Shown: positions 1 through 7,740 of the stretch, piece after piece
Layout of the letters: every line of letters starts with the position of its first letter
Numbering within the stretch: the stretch's first letter is position 1
NCBI GenBank assembly: GCA_016931365.1
Contig: JAFGEY010000235.1
Location: 1-33,397, forward strand
Reading direction: 5' to 3'
Source: Anaerolineae bacterium
Lineage (GTDB): Bacteria; Chloroflexota; Anaerolineae; JAFGEY01
Length of the DNA: 33,397 bases
Position numbers and translations under genes: made by a program
Notes under the pieces: model-generated
The model's input: only the letters and a program-made list of their open reading frames with translations
What the model was told of the DNA's origin: nothing
Database searches by the model: none

Positions 1-1475
1 CGCCCGCCAATGCCCTGATCGATCTCGTCGAAAATGAGGGTGGGGATGTGATCGGCCATCGCCAGAGCTGTTTTCATGGCCAGCATCAGACGTGAAGTCT
101 CGCCGCCGGAAGCGACCTTGGCCATCGGCTTGAGTGGCTCGCCAACGTTGGTAGCGATGAGAAATGCCGCGCGATCCAGCCCGCTGGCCGAAAAAGCATA
201 GGCGCCGGGCTCGCGTCCTGGCGGCGGCGTGTCGACTATGGCACCGTCAGGCTGGACGTCCCAGCGCAGTTCGACGGCAAAATGGGCCTGTTCCATCTTG
301 AGTTCGGCCAGTTCGGCCTCGACGGCAGCGGCAAGGCGCTCGCCCGCTTTTTGTCGCTGCTCTGATAGGGCCGCGCCCATCTGGCCGATCTCGCACAAAA
401 GAGCCTGTTCCTGGGCCTGAAGTTCAGCGATACGTTCGCCGCTGTGTTCGATGGTATCCAGTTCTTGCGCTGCCTGCCGAGCAAAGGACAACACGTCTTC
501 AATGCTGTCGCCGTACTTGCGCTGCAAACGCCGGACCAGCGCCAATCGCTCTTCAACCTGTTCCAGCCGTTTGGGATTGAATTCGACCTGTTCCTGATAA
601 TCCTGGAGCACCGAAGCAAGGTCGTCGAGCTGGTAGCCCAGTTCTTCCGACTGCTGCTGATAGCCCTCCATTTGCGGATCGATGCGCGCAAGACTGCTCA
701 ACACGCGTGTAACCTGGCTCAACAGATCAACTACTGCACCCTGCCCCTCTTGGCCTTCGACCAGCAGCAACAGGGCTTCACTGCCCAGGGCGCTAAGCTT
801 TTCGGCATTGGTCAGCCGGTTGCGCTCTTGTTCCAAAGTGATGTCCTGGCCGGGCTCAAGATGGGCAGCGAGGATTTCATCCACCTGATAACGAAGCATA
901 TCCTGTCGCTGCCGCAGCGTGCGCTCGTTCTGGGTCAGGTCGGTCAGTTCGCGGCGCACGGCGCGCAGTTGGCGTGTTTTTTCGGCGATAGCTGCTCGCT
1001 CGACTTCCAGCCCGCCGTAGCGATCCAGAAAATCGAGGTGCGAACGCTCGTTGAGCAGTGAAAGGTGTTCACTCTGCCCGTGAATGTCGATCAGTTGGCT
1101 GCCAAATTGCTCCAGGATGCCCAGTCGCACAGCGCGCCCATTAATGCGGCAGATGTTGTGCCCGCTGGTTCGGATTTCGCGTGCCATGACGAGCAGACCG
1201 GGATCGGCATCGTCCAGAGCTTCCTCCTTGAGCAACGGAGCGAGTGCAGCCTGTTCGCGTGAGGCGAGGTAAAAAATGCCCTCGATCTCGGCCTTGTCGG
1301 CGCCCGCACGGATGAAATTGCTGTCCGCGCGGCCACCAAGCAGCAGGTTGACCGCATCAATGATGATCGACTTGCCCGCGCCGGTCTCGCCGGTGAGCAC
1401 GTTAAACCCGGCTGAAAAGACCAGGTGCAGCAGATCAATGATCGCAAAATTGGAAATTGTCAGTTCGGCTAACAT
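1..1475 (-). CDS. recN: DNA repair ATPase RecN, 3' end cut off by window
   Basis: RecN is an SMC-like ATPase that acts at double-strand breaks in the cytoplasm. The reading frame starts at the ATG at 1473-1475 (MLAELTISNFAIIDLL) and stays open to the window edge, giving about 491 residues of a family usually 550-590 long. The Walker A motif GETGAGKS is at residues 29-36. The middle is a coiled-coil-like stretch. The ABC signature (SGGETSRLMLA) and Walker B (PTLIFDEIDQGIGG) are encoded in the first 120 bases of the window, so only the C-terminal 60-100 residues are missing. The start overlaps the stop of the upstream zinc-ribbon gene in a TAATG junction, implying translational coupling in the hisS-nadK operon. 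Family assignment is very secure. Confidence 0.96.
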   Translation of the reverse strand, partial: MLAELTISNFAIIDLLHLVFSAGFNVLTGETGAGKSIIIDAVNLLLGGRADSNFIRAGADKAEIEGIFYLASREQAALAPLLKEEALDDADPGLLVMAREIRTSGHNICRINGRAVRLGILEQFGSQLIDIHGQSEHLSLLNERSHLDFLDRYGGLEVERAAIAEKTRQLRAVRRELTDLTQNERTLRQRQDMLRYQVDEILAAHLEPGQDITLEQERNRLTNAEKLSALGSEALLLLVEGQEGQGAVVDLLSQVTRVLSSLARIDPQMEGYQQQSEELGYQLDDLASVLQDYQEQVEFNPKRLEQVEERLALVRRLQRKYGDSIEDVLSFARQAAQELDTIEHSGERIAELQAQEQALLCEIGQMGAALSEQRQKAGERLAAAVEAELAELKMEQAHFAVELRWDVQPDGAIVDTPPPGREPGAYAFSASGLDRAAFLIATNVGEPLKPMAKVASGGETSRLMLAMKTALAMADHIPTLIFDEIDQGIGG

Positions 1476-2356
1476 TACTTTGATTTTCCTAATCGTAAAA
1501 CGCCAACGGCCGCGCCGATGCCCATCACGAGATAGATGCCGATGGACAGGAAACCGCGTGGCATGGCCACCAGCGCGCCCATCGCACCGACAGCCATCGC
1601 CACGGCTACCACCAGCCACGTCCACCGCCCGCGCCGGCGCCGCACAGCCCAATGGCAGATGCTACCGATCAGCCCGCCGGCCAGCGGGCTGATGATCAGC
1701 GCAAACCACCAGCCGGCCATTCCAGAAATCACTGCCGCCGGAGTCGAGAGCACCAGCGCGATCAGCGCAGCGACCGGGTAATCGTACCACTCGGCGTTGT
1801 AAAACACCTCTTGCTGGGCGCGGATGCACGCCTTGCAGCGAAAACCCACTGGGGTACGCACCGCACAGCGCGGGCAGATCGGCGCACTGCAACTGTTGCA
1901 ACGCAGCGTGGTCTCGGTCTGCGGGTGATCGACGCAGTAAAGCGTTTTGCCCTCGGACACTGCACGATCCCATTGCAGGCGCATCTCTTCGCTCACGTCG
2001 GCGCGGACGGCCGTGCCGACGCGGGTGCCTGCGGCAGCACGAATGGCTAGAGTGTCCGTCTCATCGGGCGGAGGTGGCGGTGGCGCGGCGGCGGCCTCTG
2101 CCTCTTGTTTCTCGGCTTTAATGATCTGTTTCAGCTCGTGGTTCAAGTCGTAATTTGAGCTGTCAAGCCGGACAATGTTTTCCAGGCAGCGCTTGCGCTC
2201 GGCGCGCTCATCGGTCACGTCGAGCAGTTTGCGCCACAAATCAAGCCGCTCCGGTGCGATCCGTGTAGCGCGCCGCCAGTAGCCTCTGGCGACGAGGCGG
2301 TTGCCGGCGTCGAGGGCGGCCTGAGCCTGGAGATCGAGTTCGTCAACTGGGGTCAT
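1475..2356 (-). CDS. zinc-ribbon (B-box-like) membrane protein
   Basis: About 293 residues from the ATG at 2354-2356 (MTPVDELDLQ). This start overlaps the nadK stop by 14 bases and has AAGGA upstream. Residues 1-95 form a helical, TPR-like segment. An Ala/Pro-rich linker with six prolines follows. Then comes a cysteine/histidine cluster (CVDHP, LRCNSC, PICPRC, FRCKAC) of B-box/zinc-ribbon type. The C-terminal third has three or four hydrophobic segments, so the zinc domain is probably held at the inner face of the membrane. Similar zinc-ribbon plus membrane-segment proteins are, from memory, common in Chloroflexota. Its exact role is unknown. The position between nadK and recN with overlapping ends shows co-expression but does not reveal function. 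Confidence 0.85.
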   Translation of the reverse strand: MTPVDELDLQAQAALDAGNRLVARGYWRRATRIAPERLDLWRKLLDVTDERAERKRCLENIVRLDSSNYDLNHELKQIIKAEKQEAEAAAAPPPPPPDETDTLAIRAAAGTRVGTAVRADVSEEMRLQWDRAVSEGKTLYCVDHPQTETTLRCNSCSAPICPRCAVRTPVGFRCKACIRAQQEVFYNAEWYDYPVAALIALVLSTPAAVISGMAGWWFALIISPLAGGLIGSICHWAVRRRRGRWTWLVVAVAMAVGAMGALVAMPRGFLSIGIYLVMGIGAAVGVLRLGKSK

Positions 2357-3197
2357 CGGGTTTTTCGATCCTTCTCGGCCTGAGCCGTTCCAGCAGGGTT
2401 TCATAGACCTGCCGCCGGTCATACAGGCGCACAAAACGGGCGACGTGCGGGTTGATGGTGAGATCGATCTGGTCGCCGGGTTGGAGTTCTATGCGGATGA
2501 TGCCATCGACGATGAGCACGCCCTCACGCGTCGATTCGACCTGGATCGTCACCGTCGCGCCGCCGGCCAGGACAATGGTGCGTTCCAAGCTGAGGTGCGG
2601 GCAGATCGGCACCAGCAGCATGTTGCGCAGTTCGGGCGGCAGAATCGGCCCGCCGGCCGAGAGGGCATAAGCGGTCGAGCCGGTGGCAGTGGCAACGATC
2701 AACCCGTCGGCGACATAGGTAGTGAAATAGCCGCCATCAACATAGGTGGCAAGCTGCACCATGTGTGCGATGCCGCTGCGGCCGATGACGATCTCGTTGA
2801 GCGCCTGCCACGGGCCGAGCGTTTCCCCGTCGCGGTGCAATTCACAGCGCAACATAGATCGTTCCTCGACCCAATGCTCGCCCCGGAAAATCTGTTCCAG
2901 GCTTCGCTGCCAGTCGTCGACGCGGACCTCGGCCAGAAAGCCCAGCCGCCCCATATGGATGCCCAAAATGGGCGTGGCCGTCTCCGAGACGAGATGGGCC
3001 GCGCGCAGCATGGTGCCGTCGCCGCCGAGCGTGATCAGCATGTCCAGGTCAGGTGGAAAGGAAGGCTGGCGTTCCTCCAGGTCGGCGCAACTGCACAAGG
3101 CCAGGAAACCGCGCTCGCGCAGCGTGTCCTGGATCAACATAGCCAGGTCCCACGTCTGCGGGTAATTGGGGTTGCTGAGGATACCGATCTTGTTCAC
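2343..3197 (-). CDS. nadK: NAD kinase
   Basis: Phosphorylates NAD to NADP using ATP or polyphosphate in the cytoplasm. The likely start is the GTG at 3195-3197 (VNKIGILSN), which overlaps the hisS stop as GTGA. This gives 284 residues, normal for the family. A frame extension upstream lies inside hisS and is rejected. The GGDGT motif is at residues 58-62 after a beta-alpha Rossmann-like N-terminus, followed by GRLGFLAEV and the conserved NE pair in ALNEIVIGR. The glycine-rich DGLIVATATGSTAYALSAGGP stretch is the classic NAD-binding signature. NAD kinase next to recN is a recurrent arrangement in several phyla. Secure call. Confidence 0.97.
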   Translation of the reverse strand: MNKIGILSNPNYPQTWDLAMLIQDTLRERGFLALCSCADLEERQPSFPPDLDMLITLGGDGTMLRAAHLVSETATPILGIHMGRLGFLAEVRVDDWQRSLEQIFRGEHWVEERSMLRCELHRDGETLGPWQALNEIVIGRSGIAHMVQLATYVDGGYFTTYVADGLIVATATGSTAYALSAGGPILPPELRNMLLVPICPHLSLERTIVLAGGATVTIQVESTREGVLIVDGIIRIELQPGDQIDLTINPHVARFVRLYDRRQVYETLLERLRPRRIEKPDDPS

Positions 3198-4459
3198 AAC
3201 GTATGTTCTTGTATCCAGGAAACCAGGTTCTCCAACGGCACGGTCTGCTGCTCGCCGCTGCCCATATCTTTGACCACGGCCTGCGCGCTGCACATTTCGT
3301 CCTCACCCAAGACGATCACGTGGCGCATATTTTGCTTGCCGGCGGCGCGAAGCTGGGCCTTGAGCGAGCGGTCGCCAAAGCTCAAGGCCGCGGCAATGTC
3401 GGCGGCGCGCAGGTCGGCCAACAGCTTGACCGCTCTGCGCTTGGCTTCGCTGCCCAGGGGGGCGATCAGCACGCCGGGCTGAGGCAAAGCGGGCACCGCG
3501 ATGCCCTGCGCCTTCATGGTCAAGATGATCCGCTCGATGCCCGAGCCAAAGCCAATACCCGGCGTCGGCGGGCCGCCCAGCAACTCGATCAGCCCGTCGT
3601 AGCGACCGCCGCCGCACACCGCCGCCTGCGCGCCGATGCCCTCCGACCAGGCTTCAAAGACAGTTTTAGTGTAATAATCGAGACCGCGCACCAGCCGGTG
3701 GTTGACGGTGAACGAGCGGCCCAGCGCCGCCAGGTAGCCTTGCAGCGTTGCAAAGTGTTCGGCGCATTCCTGGCACAGGTGATCGGCGAAATACGGCGCG
3801 CCGGCGATCAACGGCTGGCACGAAGCAGCCTTGCAGTCGAGCATGCGCAGCGGGTTGCGCACCATGCGCCGCTTGCAGTCGTCGCAGAGCCGATCGACGT
3901 GCTCCTGATAGTACTGCACCAGCAGCCTGACATAGCCGGGACGGCACTTGGGGCAGCCGGTCGAGTTGATCTGGAAGGCAATGTCGCCGAAACCGAGGTC
4001 GGCGTAGAGGTGGCGCAAGACTTCCATGATCTCGGCGTCGAGAGCGGGATCTTGCTCGCCCAACGCTTCGACGTTGAGCTGATTGTGCTGGCGGTAACGT
4101 CCGGCCTGGGGACGCTCGTAGCGAAAGATCGGGCCGATGCTGTAGAGCTTGACCGGCCTGGGCAGGGTGTGCATGCCGTGCTCGATAAAGGCGCGCATGA
4201 CCCCGGCGGTGAACTCGGGGCGCAGGGCAATCTCCTCGCCGCCTTTGTCCTGGAAATTATAGATTTCCTTGTCGACGATGTCGGTGCCTTCGCCGACGCC
4301 CCGGACAAAGACCTCGGTCGACTCAAACATCGGCGTGGTGATCTGCTCAAAGCCGTACAACTGGGCGATGTGGTGCGCGCGCGCGGTTATATATCGCCAA
4401 TAGGGTTGATCCTGGGGCAGCACATCAAGCGTGCCGCGCGGGGCGGTGTACCTGGGCAT
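3194..4459 (-). CDS. hisS: histidyl-tRNA synthetase
   Basis: Charges tRNA-His with histidine. The 421-residue length matches class II HisRS. Motif 2 (FRYERPQ) is at residues 112-118. The histidine-specific LVRGLDYYT is at 256-264 and CGGGRYDGL at 282-290. Motif 3 (GIGFGSGIERI) is at 301-311. The middle region carries four cysteine pairs (CPKC 169-172, CDDC 192-195, C209/C214, CQEC 229-232), which look like a structural zinc-binding insertion seen in many bacterial HisRS. The C-terminal 100 residues fit the anticodon-binding domain. The ATG at 4457-4459 is preceded by AAAGGAA. A sigma-70 promoter lies about 35 bases upstream, so hisS is the first gene of the hisS-nadK-zinc ribbon-recN operon. 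Confidence 0.98.
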   Translation of the reverse strand: MPRYTAPRGTLDVLPQDQPYWRYITARAHHIAQLYGFEQITTPMFESTEVFVRGVGEGTDIVDKEIYNFQDKGGEEIALRPEFTAGVMRAFIEHGMHTLPRPVKLYSIGPIFRYERPQAGRYRQHNQLNVEALGEQDPALDAEIMEVLRHLYADLGFGDIAFQINSTGCPKCRPGYVRLLVQYYQEHVDRLCDDCKRRMVRNPLRMLDCKAASCQPLIAGAPYFADHLCQECAEHFATLQGYLAALGRSFTVNHRLVRGLDYYTKTVFEAWSEGIGAQAAVCGGGRYDGLIELLGGPPTPGIGFGSGIERIILTMKAQGIAVPALPQPGVLIAPLGSEAKRRAVKLLADLRAADIAAALSFGDRSLKAQLRAAGKQNMRHVIVLGEDEMCSAQAVVKDMGSGEQQTVPLENLVSWIQEHTL

Positions 4460-4491
4460 AATAACAGTGTTCCTTTCGTCAAAGTGGCTCT

Positions 4492-4520
4492 ATTATAGCC
4501 CAAGTTCGAGGCATTGTCTA
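4492..4520 (-). promoter_or_regulatory. sigma-70 promoter of the hisS operon
   Basis: On the minus strand, TAGACA (4515-4520, 5 of 6 matches to the -35 consensus) is followed after exactly 17 bases by a perfect TATAAT (4492-4497). Predicted transcription starts near 4485, leaving a leader of about 25 bases before the hisS ATG. Confidence 0.8.
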
Positions 4521-4707
4521 GCCGATGTCCGTCCGGGGAGCATTCGTAGTTTGGGGCAAGCGCTCTCGTTCCCGTCCCAGGAACGATTTCAGCGCTAACA
4601 AGCGATATTCTGTGATGCCATTAGATCGTCCCCGAGAGCGGGGGCTTGGAGCAACAAGGAGAGTACCCCCAAGAACAAACACTCCCTCCGTCCGCACAAA
4701 ATAGCTT
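4521..4707. other. intergenic region between the GerW-like gene and hisS promoter
   Basis: No convincing gene. It contains two imperfect hairpins: GTTCC/GGAAC flanked by AGCGCT near 4570-4600, and CCCC/GGGG around 4630-4645. Neither is followed by a clear U-tract. A T-box leader for hisS was considered, but the hisS promoter lies downstream of this stretch and no T-box core sequence is visible. Confidence 0.4.
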
Positions 4708-5082
4708 TTAATCTTTGCCGAAAATGGATTCGAGGGTCGCAAAAAACCAGAACACACACCAAGCGACCAGGGCGATCCCGGCCAGGGCGATCTTGCCCTC
4801 GTCTTGGATGGGACAGATGGTCGTATCCTCCTGGGTCACTTGGATCACGGCGATAGGCCGCGAGTTCGCTCCACCGCCTCCCCCACCTCCTTCACCTTCG
4901 CCGGCTGGCTCTTCTTCGCTTTCTGAAACGCCCTTGCCAAAACCCAGCCCAAACCCCATTCCAACCTCGGCGACAGGGATCAGCACCTTGCCTTCGACCT
5001 CTTGCGGTTGGCCAAAAGCGGCCTCGACCGAGGCGGTGGAGCGCAGGGTATCGATCGATGCAAACATTTTTTCCAAAGACAT
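4708..5082 (-). CDS. GerW/YtfJ-family protein with C-terminal membrane segment
   Basis: 124 residues. It matches the Spore_YtfJ (GerW) family pattern. An N-terminal helix is followed by AAFGQP, VEGKVLIPVAEV, a glycine-rich GFGLGFG run, an acidic linker, a seven-glycine stretch, then ANSRPIAVIQV and a C-terminal hydrophobic segment (residues 98-118). GerW affects spore germination in Bacillus, but the family is widespread in non-sporulating bacteria, where its role is not known; nothing here shows sporulation. The start has a strong GAGGAGG site. The next gene upstream (5142-5570) encodes a divergent member with the same order of modules. Family call fairly secure, function open. Confidence 0.85.
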   Translation of the reverse strand: MSLEKMFASIDTLRSTASVEAAFGQPQEVEGKVLIPVAEVGMGFGLGFGKGVSESEEEPAGEGEGGGGGGGANSRPIAVIQVTQEDTTICPIQDEGKIALAGIALVAWCVFWFFATLESIFGKD

Positions 5083-5116
5083 GAGAACCTCCTCTCAAAC
5101 AATGGGTGATTACCTC

Positions 5117-5169
5117 GCTCGGTCAAGCCGAGTACGCTCGGTCAAGCCGAGTACGCTCGGTTGATCCGG
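5117..5169. repeat. 19-bp tandem repeat with small hairpins
   Basis: The 19-base unit gctcggtcaagccgagtac occurs at 5117-5135 and 5136-5154, and a diverged third copy starts at 5155. Each unit folds as CTCGG-TCAAG-CCGAG. The array covers the stop codon and last codons of the 5142-5570 gene, so it probably arose by slippage duplication of the gene end. There is no U-tract, so terminator function is doubtful. Confidence 0.8.
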
Positions 5170-5570
5170 ACGACCAAGATTACGATGATCGATACAACGG
5201 CGATGGCGACGGACACAATAGCCATCTTGGACAGCGCTTTCCGGGTGATATCTGGAATGACCAACGTCCGCGCTTCGCCGTCCCGCTCCTCGATCACTTT
5301 GATCGGCCGGATGATCTGTGCAGCCCAGCCCCGTCCCTCGATGCCGTGTTCGCGAACTGTTCCGGCGTAGCTGCCACCCGAGATCACCCGCGCTACCGGG
5401 GTCAGCGTGCGTCCACGCATCTGGATCGGCTCACCGTAAACCACACTCAACCGGATCGGGCCTTGCTGTGTAGGGCCTACCCCAAAAGATCGTTGCTTTT
5501 TGTGCAAGAATCTTTTTCCGAGCGAGCAAGCCCTGTTCAACTCCGACTCATTCGGGGTAGGATGAACCAT
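5142..5570 (-). CDS. second, divergent GerW/YtfJ-like membrane protein
   Basis: 142 residues from the ATG at 5568-5570 (MVHPTPNESELN), chosen because GGAG sits six bases upstream and a sigma-70 promoter lies at 5727-5755 inside the longer open frame. The protein shows the module order of the neighbouring GerW-like protein: VVYGEP, MRGRTLTPVARV, a glycine-containing linker, AAQIIRPIKVIEE, then a long hydrophobic segment (about residues 114-136) and a short basic tail. The glycine-rich loop is much weaker than in its neighbour. I infer a diverged tandem paralogue, membrane-anchored at its C-terminus. Its end runs into a 19-bp tandem repeat. Function unknown; the similarity is seen by eye only. 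Confidence 0.7.
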   Translation of the reverse strand: MVHPTPNESELNRACSLGKRFLHKKQRSFGVGPTQQGPIRLSVVYGEPIQMRGRTLTPVARVISGGSYAGTVREHGIEGRGWAAQIIRPIKVIEERDGEARTLVIPDITRKALSKMAIVSVAIAVVSIIVILVVRINRAYSA

Positions 5571-5622
5571 CACACACTCCTTTTGCGCTCCAAATATCGG
5601 CAAACAGGGCCTATCCTCCAAT

Positions 5623-5722
5623 ATCCTTGCACGGGCAATGGCTTCCATTGCAAGCAATGATCCTTCCGGGCGGCCTAGCCCTGTTCGGGTCCGATTTATT
5701 CGGGATAGGACGAATGTAGCAG
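5623..5722 (-). repeat. degenerate duplication of the gene 5' end in its own leader
   Basis: The leader segment on the minus strand resembles the first 75 bases or so of the coding region at 5495-5570, offset by about 150 bases. In the matching frame the leader would read RPIPNKSDPNRARPPGR beside HPTPNESELNRACSLGK of the gene, sharing stretches such as CCGAAT and AACAGGGCT. That frame lacks a start codon, so this looks like a decayed duplication rather than a gene. Confidence 0.6.
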
Positions 5723-5726
5723 GTTC

Positions 5727-5755
5727 ATTATACACTGTCCCCACGGGGGCGTCAA
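5727..5755 (-). promoter_or_regulatory. sigma-70 promoter of the second GerW-like gene
   Basis: On the minus strand TTGACG (5750-5755) is followed after 17 bases by a perfect TATAAT (5727-5732). The -35 box overlaps the stop codon of the deacetylase gene (5752-5754). The predicted leader to the ATG at 5570 is about 150 bases. Confidence 0.8.
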
Positions 5756-6900
5756 TCAAAAACGATCTCGCTCACGGCATAGTTGCGGATGTCCGAGATC
5801 GTCCCCATCTTGAGGCCCTTGTCGCGCACGATGCGAATGATCTCGGGCAGCGCATTGACGTCGTTCCAACAGCCGCAGTGCATTACCACGATCCCGCCCG
5901 GCCGCACCGTCTGCCGCACGTACTCGACCACATCCTGGGTTGTTTTGCCTTCCTCCCAGCCCCTTGGATCGAGATTCCAGAACACCGATTGGTAGCCCAG
6001 TTCGGCAATCTGCGTCAGGTGTTCCATCTCCCGCAGCCCATACGGAAAACGAAAATAGCGCATCGACACGGGCTTGCCCAGCGCGAGGTTGATCGCCGCC
6101 TCGGTGTAGGATATTTGCTGTGTCGCTGTTACCTGGGTCAACGAGGTGAATTTGGGGTGATCAAAGCTGTGGTTGCCTAACTCATGCCCGTCGGCGACGA
6201 TCTCGCGCACGACGTCCGGGTATTTGAGCGCGTACTGCCCCATGATGAAAAAGGTGATCCGAATCGGCCCTTCACTGTCGCCTTCCTGGCGCAGTGTTTG
6301 GAGGATTTGCCGGGTGCTCTCAACGCCCAGCTCGCAGTCAAAGGTCAAAGCCACATAAGGGATCGATTGGGAAGGATAACGAATCTCGTGTTCGGCCAGA
6401 TAGGCGACTGTCTCGGTCGAAGGCGAGCGGGCGACGATGGGCACCGTTTTCAGCCGGGCCGGGAACGCGCTTGATGCAGGCGGCAGGATCGTTTTGAGCA
6501 TAACACCGGGCAGCTTGAGTTCCGAAGCGGCATTCAGTCCCACGGCCAAGACTGGCGCATGAGGCGCAGACGGCCTGGGGCGCGGACGGCTCATCTGTTC
6601 GCTGTCCGCCGGCGAAGTTGGTGGCGATCCCTCCTCGACCAGCAGCGCGGCAGCCGATGCAGCCATCGGCGAATGGTTTTGGCCGTTGCCAGACTCAAAC
6701 ACCGGGACGGCGAGTTGAGGCGATTCTTCGTGCTCGGACCGTCGTTCGAGCGCGAACTGCGGCTCGAGCGCAGATTGGGATTTGAACGCCGACTGTGGCG
6801 CAGCAGCAAGGGCTTGATCGACCCGTGTCCATCCATACGCTGGCAGAATCAGCAGGGCAGCGACCAAAAGAGAGGCCAGGGGCAAAGGGGAGAGTTTCAT
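5752..6900 (-). CDS. secreted NodB-type polysaccharide deacetylase
   Basis: 382 residues. An N-terminal hydrophobic segment (residues 4-22) acts as signal peptide or anchor. A low-complexity Ser/Ala/Pro/Glu linker runs to about residue 170, then a NodB domain that would remove acetyl groups from cell-wall or extracellular polysaccharide. Motif 1 is TFDCE (186-190) rather than TFDDG. Motif 2 is HSFDHP (H244, H248), motif 3 RFPYG (284-288), motif 4 WNLDPRGW (308-315), and motif 5 MHCGCW (340-345) in place of LHD. Cysteines therefore replace acidic residues in two active-site motifs, while both metal histidines and the first aspartate remain. AAAGGAAC precedes the start. The call is secure at family level; activity is uncertain. 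Confidence 0.9.
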   Translation of the reverse strand: MKLSPLPLASLLVAALLILPAYGWTRVDQALAAAPQSAFKSQSALEPQFALERRSEHEESPQLAVPVFESGNGQNHSPMAASAAALLVEEGSPPTSPADSEQMSRPRPRPSAPHAPVLAVGLNAASELKLPGVMLKTILPPASSAFPARLKTVPIVARSPSTETVAYLAEHEIRYPSQSIPYVALTFDCELGVESTRQILQTLRQEGDSEGPIRITFFIMGQYALKYPDVVREIVADGHELGNHSFDHPKFTSLTQVTATQQISYTEAAINLALGKPVSMRYFRFPYGLREMEHLTQIAELGYQSVFWNLDPRGWEEGKTTQDVVEYVRQTVRPGGIVVMHCGCWNDVNALPEIIRIVRDKGLKMGTISDIRNYAVSEIVFD

Positions 6901-7062
6901 GTTTTGTTCCTTTACAACATCGACATGGTTTTTATTTATCTCATCTTATCATACCTCACTCTGTTTTTTTGGACGTTCCGTATCCGACCAGACGGCCTTT
7001 GGTGGGTATCAACCCGGCACAAAAACGCCGTTTCCCCGTCGTTGAACAAACGCCTCGACATT

Positions 7063-7091
7063 TTGACAACCTGCCCCGTCTGTGATAAGGT
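7063..7091 (+). promoter_or_regulatory. candidate promoter of the sigma/ABC operon
   Basis: A perfect TTGACA (7063-7068) is followed after 17 bases by TAAGGT (7086-7091), preceded by TG at 7083-7084 in the extended -10 position. The -10 box itself is poor (3 of 6). An ECF-type autoregulated promoter could also lie here but cannot be recognised. The rest of the 6901-7173 gap shows nothing else convincing. Confidence 0.45.
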
Positions 7092-7173
7092 GATGTCAAC
7101 AGACATCCTCGCTTGAACATCATCTTGTCACACTTTCGCTCCGACCGGTGTCTAAAATACAGGAGCGAGTTCA

Positions 7174-7740
7174 ATGGCCTTGACATCGACAGCCCGAAAG
7201 ACATCTGTGTTTGCAAACCAGGAAACCACACACTTTGACGATCTGTTTGAGACCTACTGGCCCAAGGTTTGCGCCACGCTCTATCGCCTGACCGGCGATT
7301 GGGACGACGCACAAGACCTGGCCCTGGAGGTGTTCTACCGCCTGCACCAACGGCCGCCCAAGGATTCGAGCCGGGTGAGCAGTTGGCTCTACCGCGTGGC
7401 CACGCGCATCGGATTTAATGCCCTGCGCGCCCGGCAGCGACGTTGGCAGTACGAAGCGCAGGCCGAACAGGTTCGACTGGAGCAGGAAATCCCGCTCGAT
7501 CCATCCGTCCAGGTCGAGCAGCAGGAGACCCAACAGCGCGTCCGGCGCGCCTTGAGCGAGATGCGGCCGCGCGCGGCTCAACTGCTCATCCTGCGCCACA
7601 GCGGATTGTCTTATGCCGAGATCGCCGATGCCTTGAATGTCGCCCCCGGATCGGTGGGCACCTTGCTGGCCCGCGCGGAAAGCGAGTTTACGCATCGTTT
7701 CCGTGCTCTGGAAACGACGCACCCTGGAGGAAGAACATGA
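7174..7740 (+). CDS. ECF-type RNA polymerase sigma factor
   Basis: 188 residues, normal for extracytoplasmic-function sigma-70 factors. Region 2 (about residues 22-95) contains FDDLFETYWPKV, a DWDDAQDLALEVFYRL core and SSWLYRVATRIGFNALRARQR. Region 4 (about 125-180) has LLILRHSGLSYAEIADAL followed by VAPGSVGTLLARAESEF, the helix-turn-helix that reads the -35 element. GGAG lies eight bases before the ATG. The stop overlaps the start of the anti-sigma gene as ATGA. The downstream membrane and ABC genes suggest that this factor drives its own operon in response to an envelope or chemical signal. Confidence 0.93.
   Translation: MALTSTARKTSVFANQETTHFDDLFETYWPKVCATLYRLTGDWDDAQDLALEVFYRLHQRPPKDSSRVSSWLYRVATRIGFNALRARQRRWQYEAQAEQVRLEQEIPLDPSVQVEQQETQQRVRRALSEMRPRAAQLLILRHSGLSYAEIADALNVAPGSVGTLLARAESEFTHRFRALETTHPGGRT

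Noticed and set aside
3203..4498. Long open frame on the plus strand opposite hisS.
   Set aside because: It is an antisense shadow of the well-supported hisS gene, as are other long plus-strand frames opposite the minus-strand genes.
4521..4707. Possible T-box or other riboswitch leader for hisS.
   Set aside because: A good hisS promoter lies downstream at 4492-4520, and no T-box core sequence is visible in the stretch.
5117..5154. The 19-bp tandem hairpins as a terminator or CRISPR-like array.
   Set aside because: Only two to three units occur, without spacers, and no U-tract follows on either strand.
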